Shown piece by piece: positions 58,184 to 64,000 of a stretch of 64,000 nucleotides of DNA. The stretch is from contig JAACJO010000011.1 in NCBI GenBank assembly GCA_013368445.1, positions 744,001 through 808,000 on the forward strand, read 5' to 3'. A program made the translations under genes and the position numbers. The stretch's first letter is position 1. The number at the start of each line of letters is the position of its first letter. Source of the DNA: Leucocoprinus leucothites. Lineage: Eukaryota; Basidiomycota; Agaricomycetes; Agaricales; Agaricaceae. The notes beneath the pieces were generated by a model. That model saw only the letters and a list, made by a program, of their open reading frames with translations. It did no database searches and had not been told where the DNA came from.

Positions 58184-60176
58184 TTACTTGCGCTTCTTAA
58201 GGTCCTCACCCTTCTTCTCATCACCAGAGGCCTCAGCCTTTTTCTCTGAAGCAGGAGCGTCGGCCTTCTTCGCGGACTGTAAGCAAACCATCAGCAAAGA
58301 TGAATGGGTGGGGGTAGAAAGTATGACATACTTTGGTAACAACCGGCTTTTGTGATGCACCACCAAGGAAACCGCCGAGCATACCGAAGATGGTGAAGAG
58401 AGCAACGAGGAGAGCAACACCGGTCTCGGGTTTCGACTTGAAGGCCTCAACAGGATCCTCCTTGACGTGGTCAACGAAGTCGAGGACTTTGTTACGGATA
58501 AAGCTGATGGGATCATCCTTGAGAGTGATCTCATCATCATCTTCGTTAACACCCTCGGGTGTGTCGGCCTTGTTCTCGAGGGGCTTCTTGACCTCGAAAG
58601 TCTCCTCGGCAAGTTTCTTAGCATCCTCGACGGAATGACCGACATATAAGTTGTCGAAGAGGATATCTTCTGTCATTGTCCAGAGCTCGACACCAAGACC
58701 GCCCTGTAATTGTATTTAGACAGACTCTCAATGGATAGTAGATAATGACATACAATTTTGGGGAGGCTCTTGACGGGAGTGAGGTCCTCAAAGAACCCGG
58801 GGTTTGGAATCTTGCGAGGAGACCAAGGGCCTTTGTAGGCGGGGTTGTCGATCATTGGGGCGAACCACTTGCCCTTGTAGTCGGGGTTGGCCTTCATGGG
58901 ACTGGGAAAATATCAGACATGGCGGAAAGCCTTAAATGGAGAAACAAACTGACCGCTTCCATTCACCACATCCAGAAACTTCAGTACACTTGGGGTTAGA
59001 GATGGTAGGAGCAATCCAGTCGCCATCCTCCTCATCATCCCACTCCTCGGGCTTGGTGGCATCAGGGTCAGGGATAGTCGAAGGCTCATCATCAAGCCAG
59101 TCTTCAGGCTTCTGGGCGTCCTCATCGGGGATCTCGTAGGGTGCATCCTCATCCCAATCATCGGGCTGAGATAGATTGTCAGTGATCGAACATGTATTAG
59201 CATAGAATGTCATACCTTAGTCGCGTCGGGATCAGGAATCTTCGCATCATCGACCCAATCTTCGGGCTTCGTATCCTCGGGGTCGTCAATCTCCTTGGGA
59301 GGATTGACGGGAGGCTCGAAATCCTCAAGGAGGCTTCCGGTCTTGTCGCTCTCACCGTTGATGAGAACGTTATAGGTGTTGTTGGGGCTGATCGAAAATT
59401 AGCCTTCATAGAATAACGATGCCGAGTGATGTACATACTGGACGATGAGAGTGTAGAGGTTGGTGAACTTCTCAATAGAAGGTCTGGGAGCAAATTTGAG
59501 ATGTTTCTCCTCAACTTCATCGGTCTTAGGGTTCTTGTGGCGGAAGATGAAGTGCACCTACGCGAGCAAACGGTGAACTAATGCCCTCATATGGGAGCTA
59601 ATAAAGAGAGGACAAACCTTGGTACCTGGGCAGGTCAGATCGGGACCGAACATGACAACCCAGGGTGTTGTGTCTGAGAATTCCTTGCCGCTGGTCTGGA
59701 AACCATCTTCAAGGAGCTTGACGTAGCCACCACCACAGTTGCCGCCCTTCTGGTACTTAACCTCATATTGTACAACTAGGGGCTTGTTGCTGAAGTCAAT
59801 GGGCTTGGCGAAAGGCGCGGAAATAGCGTGATGCGCAGCCTTGGTCTTTGCAACGAGACCCTTGTCGCCTTCAATAACCACTAAAGACGGCTCCTCGACC
59901 TCCCATTTGCCGACGTAAGAGAAAGTCTCCGTGCCAGCGTTGTTCTTCTTGGTTGCCTCAGAGGGTGTCCAGCGGTCTGACCAGTCCTCAGTGAACTGTT
60001 CGATGAAGGGGGCGGTAATCTCAGTGGGCTAATGAAGGTAGATGTTGTAAGTCCAATATCCTATGACGTGGGTGGGAGAGTGACAGTACCGTGAAAGTGG
60101 GCTTTGGGGCTTCCTCGGTGTTAGCCAAAACACCAGAGGCAGCGAGGGCAACAACAGAGATCGCAACACTTCGCAT
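58184..60176 (-). CDS. CNX1: Calnexin (ER lectin chaperone)
   Basis: Membrane-bound ER chaperone that binds monoglucosylated N-glycans. From ATG 60176: signal peptide [18 protein letters not shown]; lumenal lectin domain with [51 protein letters not shown] and [22 protein letters not shown]; then the proline-rich P-domain arm with repeats such as [20 protein letters not shown] and the second-type repeats [18 protein letters not shown]. The lectin fold ends with [20 protein letters not shown]. One membrane helix, [17 protein letters not shown] (about 58400), is followed by a Lys/Glu-rich cytosolic tail ending KKRK, possibly an ER-retention signal. About eight short introns. The transmembrane helix excludes calreticulin. 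Confidence 0.95.
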
Positions 60177-60477
60177 TGTGTACGAAGGACCGGGAGACAG
60201 AAGGCGAGAGACGACGGTGTAGAGTAGAGAAAGAAGATGAAGTCTATTTCTTCAGGTCCTTGCCTAAATACTGCACTTACACCTCGCACATACGTGGCAT
60301 TCTTCTGGCACCTACTAATCTCCCAGAGTCACGTGATATGTCGAGCGCGTCGACCCTCCCACAATAACGCGTCCGGCGTTTTCTCTGCCAAGATGCGCTT
60401 GTTGTTCGAAACAATGATATATGGCAGAAGTATACACTAAAAGACACGAAACCGACACATAAAATACCTAACTCAGG
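60177..60477. promoter_or_regulatory. Calnexin promoter / SNU114 3' region
   Basis: A 301 bp tandem interval on the minus strand. It contains a CACGTG palindrome at 60330-60335 and a CCACGT on the minus strand near 60291-60296. CACGTG-like and CCACG elements are used in unfolded-protein-response promoters, which would suit calnexin, but a complete ERSE was not found. Confidence 0.35.
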
Positions 60478-63400
60478 AGATCAGCATGTCCAGACGCTGA
60501 GAGCGCGAGCTGCGAAGAATGACGTGTCAGTATTCACGAAAACAGTTCCGTTTCCCAGGGCCGTCAAACAAATGAATACCGCAGCAATGCGGACCTGGGA
60601 AACGGCAAGCGCGCTGATGGGGGAGCGGCAACTCACCACAAACTCATCATCCAAGTATTTGGATACGGCGATCTGGTCTCCGAGCCCTTTTCGCCTCCGC
60701 GTTTTGAGGACCAAGTCCCTCGCCAAAGCTTGACCAGACGCTGGCTCAAGGGGGCGTAGCTTAATGCTCGTATCCGTGGGATCACCTGGGGGTCACGGCA
60801 AGACGATCAGAAACCTCAACGTGAGAATAGCAAAGAAGTAATACCTGGGACGACAGACCAATGGTCGAACACTTGCAGACAGAACGCCTGGCCCTGCGTC
60901 GCGGTCCTAAGATCTGTCTCAAACCCATTAGCGTCGATGACAGGGATCAGCGCTTTGACAGTGTAGAGTGGTGATCCAGCTTTTGGTATGTCCTGGGTTA
61001 CATGTCCACGACGTCTTGCGAGGACAGTGTACACCGCAGAAATGCAGTCAGCTGGCGCCTGAACTTCTACATAGTATACTGGTTCCATCAATCTCGGTGT
61101 TGCCTACATTTTTGGAATATAAAAAATCAGCCATGTGGTACGGTGCCTGAGGGACGTAAATTCCCACCATGAGAAAAGAGGAATAACAAACTCGTCGAGC
61201 CGTGGGGACAATTTGTCCTCCTCCGCGAAAGATTGGCTCCTGGGTGATACTTGCATCGAGTAATCTGAATTTTACATTTCTCATCGCTTGTTAAAAAGGC
61301 CGCATTGAGTACTCCGAGGGCCAGGGGTCAAAAAAACTCGGTCATAACTCACGTTCATCGCATAACGGACCCTCCCGCGCACCCCACTGGAAGCCCTGCT
61401 TGATATGTTCCCTGACTGTGCCAAGAAGCTTTTTGTCGACCTGAACGTGAGCATCAAAAGGCCCCAGGTGAAGCAGGTCAGTAAACCCGAAGCGTATTGG
61501 GATGGAAACGCACCTGGGACGGAAGGGTATCGTCAAGGAGAATATTAGGCCCACTGTCATTAGGTCCAAATGCCCATATCGACCGAGATGCCAGCAAGTC
61601 CCATTGATACTTCTCTTGGAAGAAACTGCCCCTGTCTTTTGGAGTCATCTTCATCGTCACTCTCCCTCTCTCAATATCTTCCGCAATACCCCGCTCCAGT
61701 GGTTCGGCGATCATGGTAATCTTGTTCCTACAACAAACGGTCGGTAAGAACTGCTGAAGCGCAATGGAGATGACGTACTTTTTATTTGGTGTGTCAGCAT
61801 AGCACTTCAGCGCGCTCGTCTCCAATACAGTCTCGCAGAACTTAACAACCGGATCCGAGACTTTAATCTCGATTTCCGAGAATAGCCTCCGCAAGTCGTG
61901 CATGACACAATCCAGATACAGCTCTCCGGTCCCAATTAGTACATGCTCTCCACTTTCTTCGACTTTTGTCGAGATCAACGGATAAGATTTGTTAATGCTT
62001 CTCAACCCCGAAAGCATCTTCGGTAGCTCTGATGGCGCTATAGGTTCAATTGCGATTTTCAGCACGGATTCAGTAATGTGCTTGATGGGGCGGAAGATGT
62101 AAAGGTCATCTTCAATGGAAGCTGAAGCGATTGTTGCAGTCTTGGAAATGGAAGCGTCGACACCGCCGATGAGGACCAAGTTTCCTGCTGTGACTTCTTC
62201 TGCGGGGATGAAATACCTGGAAACTGCGTCACGATGGGGTCGTAATGGAATAAAATGTACGAATTACCGGGCTTCAGGCATCCAGAGTTCCTCAACAGTG
62301 GTTTTCATCATGTCCTCCTCGTCTTCCGGGGAATACTCTTCACCCAACACTTTGACATCTGCACCTTTTCTCAGTGTTCCACTCATGATGCGTCCGAATG
62401 CCCTAAAGGACTGTGCGTCGGTCGTGTGATATAGTTTTGTGACATGTACCATAACGGGACCATCTGGATCACAGGATTTCATAGAAATCGCCTGTTCAGA
62501 GTTCTGAGGGCCTGTGTAAATGCTTTCGACCTATTATAGTATTTTTAGCAAAAGAGCAGTAACCTGAGACCCCATTAAAGCACACCTTATTCGCAGCATT
62601 CTCCACAGGGGAAGGAATATGTTCAACGATCACATCCACCAAACCAGTAGCAGGACCAAAGAATTGGTCCAGCACAACTTTTAACAAGGGTCGAACGTCC
62701 ATCTTATAGACAACAGGTTTGAGTGTGATTCCGAGCGTTGCTAGTGTATCCTTCAGCGCATCAGTATCCTCACTCAATACATGGCTGTAGACCTTGTAAA
62801 GAGGATTGAGGATAAAGTGAACAAAAGTGCGCTCTTGCTCTGGATCAGCTTGTTTGCGCGTGAAGCGCCGTGAGTCCTGGTCGAAATAGATATCTCCCCA
62901 AAGGCGCGCAGCGAAAGCCTTGACATCGAGTTTGCCTACAGCGCAGTTCAGTGAACATGTCAGAATAATCGGAAGAAAGCCAGAATGGCACCATATGTAT
63001 TTGCATATAATTTTGCAAACGAGCGGAGAGTGAAACAATAGTTCATATCTGTGCTGGAAAACGCAACGTTGCCATTCTCTGGGCTAAGACGGTGCTCTGG
63101 GTCGGGGTCGATACCGCTTTTGAAAAAGTATCCCAGCTGCTTCAACATGAGTAAACCACTGTAAACGGTGAGGGGCCCACCTGATGAAAGTATTAATTTC
63201 CTCAATCGTGTGTTTAATCTTATAGTATGCATCGGTAGGTTTGATACGGAGCTCGAGGATAAGTCTGTCGATTTTGTTCACGACAAGGGTAATTTTGATA
63301 CCTTCTTGCAATGCATGTCTGATGATATTTTCCGCGCCGACCATAAGCTGTTCATGTAATGAGAAAAATAGAAATAGAAAAAAAAACGAAGGACGAAGCC

Positions 63401-64000
63401 TCACCCCTTCTACAACGTCCACAACAAGTAGAATACCGTCTGCCAGACGCATAGCCGAGGCAACTTCATCGATAAAATTGACATGTCCAGGCGTGTCAAT
63501 GAGGTGAATGAGATGCGACTTTCCGGCGGTTGTTTGAAGAATAAGAGACATTGGAGAGGATTTGATGGAGACTTCGCGCTCCCGCGAGAGAATATGCGTG
63601 TCTGTGTATCGAACCTGTGGTAGCAAGGCTAAGTCAGCTCTCAAGGGTCCAGAATAGGACAAACTCGCGCACCGGCTTGTCTGCATCCCACACCAGCTTA
63701 TGTGTCTCGAAGACCAACATGTCCATCAGAGCCGTCTTTCCATGGTGCAAATGTCCGACAACAGCGACATTTCGAACCATCTCCGGAAAACTTATCATGT
63801 TCAATAAGAATCTGTATTTCATCACATCAACGACACCGGGCGACCTAAAGGCAGTCATAGTCGACGCACCCTTTGTCGAAACGCGTTTGCGGCATATCCT
63901 TTTCCTCCACGGTCCATTTTCTAACTTTAATGGGTGCTACAATCGGCTCAGAGAGAGGTTGGGCATCTTCCTCCTGGACTAATGTCTCAACATCTGCACC
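60478..64000 (-). CDS. SNU114: U5 snRNP GTPase Snu114 (EFTUD2/Cwf10), 5' end beyond window
   Basis: EF-2-like GTPase of the U5 snRNP that controls spliceosome activation and disassembly. The window opens, on the minus strand, within the acidic N-terminal region ([15 protein letters not shown]) and goes on with [22 protein letters not shown]-domain motifs: G1 GHLHHGKT (about 63750), G3 DTPGHVNF, G4 [13 protein letters not shown]. The switch area has [16 protein letters not shown]. Domain II/III blocks include [18 protein letters not shown] and [57 protein letters not shown] and, at the C-terminus, [20 protein letters not shown], with the end [20 protein letters not shown], an intron, and [21 protein letters not shown] and the LILELRI segment separate it from EF-2. 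The start codon lies beyond base 64000. Confidence 0.94.

Noticed and set aside
1..64000. tRNA genes, rRNA genes or CRISPR arrays
   Set aside because: Searched by eye for clover-leaf boxes and regular spaced repeats on both strands; none were convincing, though a tRNAscan run would be more sensitive.

Overview
The window looks like nuclear DNA of a basidiomycete fungus, most likely a mushroom-forming agaricomycete. Genes are dense and on both strands. Almost every gene is split by many introns of about 48-70 bp with GT..AG (sometimes GC..AG) ends, CT-rich tracts precede start codons, and the proteins carry long Ser/Pro/Thr/Gln-rich tails. No tRNA, rRNA, CRISPR array or recognisable transposon was seen. 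Gene coordinates below are start codon to stop codon and include introns; splice sites were inferred by eye from reading frame, GT/AG signals and family conservation.

Left part (0.6-44.9 kb): single-copy housekeeping genes. In order: exocyst subunit SEC3 (+), a TB2/DP1/HVA22 ER-shaping protein (-), a Zn2Cys6 transcription factor (+), a 1.95 kb gene-free gap, a ThrE/Prm10-like membrane protein (+), a Rad5/HLTF-type SNF2-RING protein (-), a protein with a degenerate RNase III-like domain plus dsRBD (-), a Mi-2/CHD3 (Mit1-like) remodeller (-), a lipid-droplet hydrolase (-) sharing a very short promoter with exocyst SEC8 (+), an MDR oxidoreductase (+), 3-methylcrotonyl-CoA carboxylase alpha (+), the KEOPS kinase BUD32 (-), a small conserved-looking unknown (+) and the tRNA dihydrouridine synthase DUS2 (-).

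Middle part (44.8-57.6 kb): an accessory region made of two tandem copies of a multigene block. Each copy holds the 5' end of DUS2, a decayed F-box-like relic (+), an F-box/LRR-like gene (-), a divergent F-box-like gene (+), and a convergent gene for a small secreted protein with kinase-type motifs (-). Copy A (about 44776-50548) includes the real DUS2 start; copy B (about 50775-57593) has only a severed DUS2 fragment. The right half of the block is almost identical between copies while the left half is clearly diverged, which points to gene conversion. The pair of F-box genes with a signal-peptide protein carrying Lys/Glu/HxDxxxxN/DFG motifs is the most novel content of the window.

Right part (58.2-64 kb): calnexin (-) and the spliceosomal GTPase SNU114 (-), whose N-terminus lies beyond the window edge.
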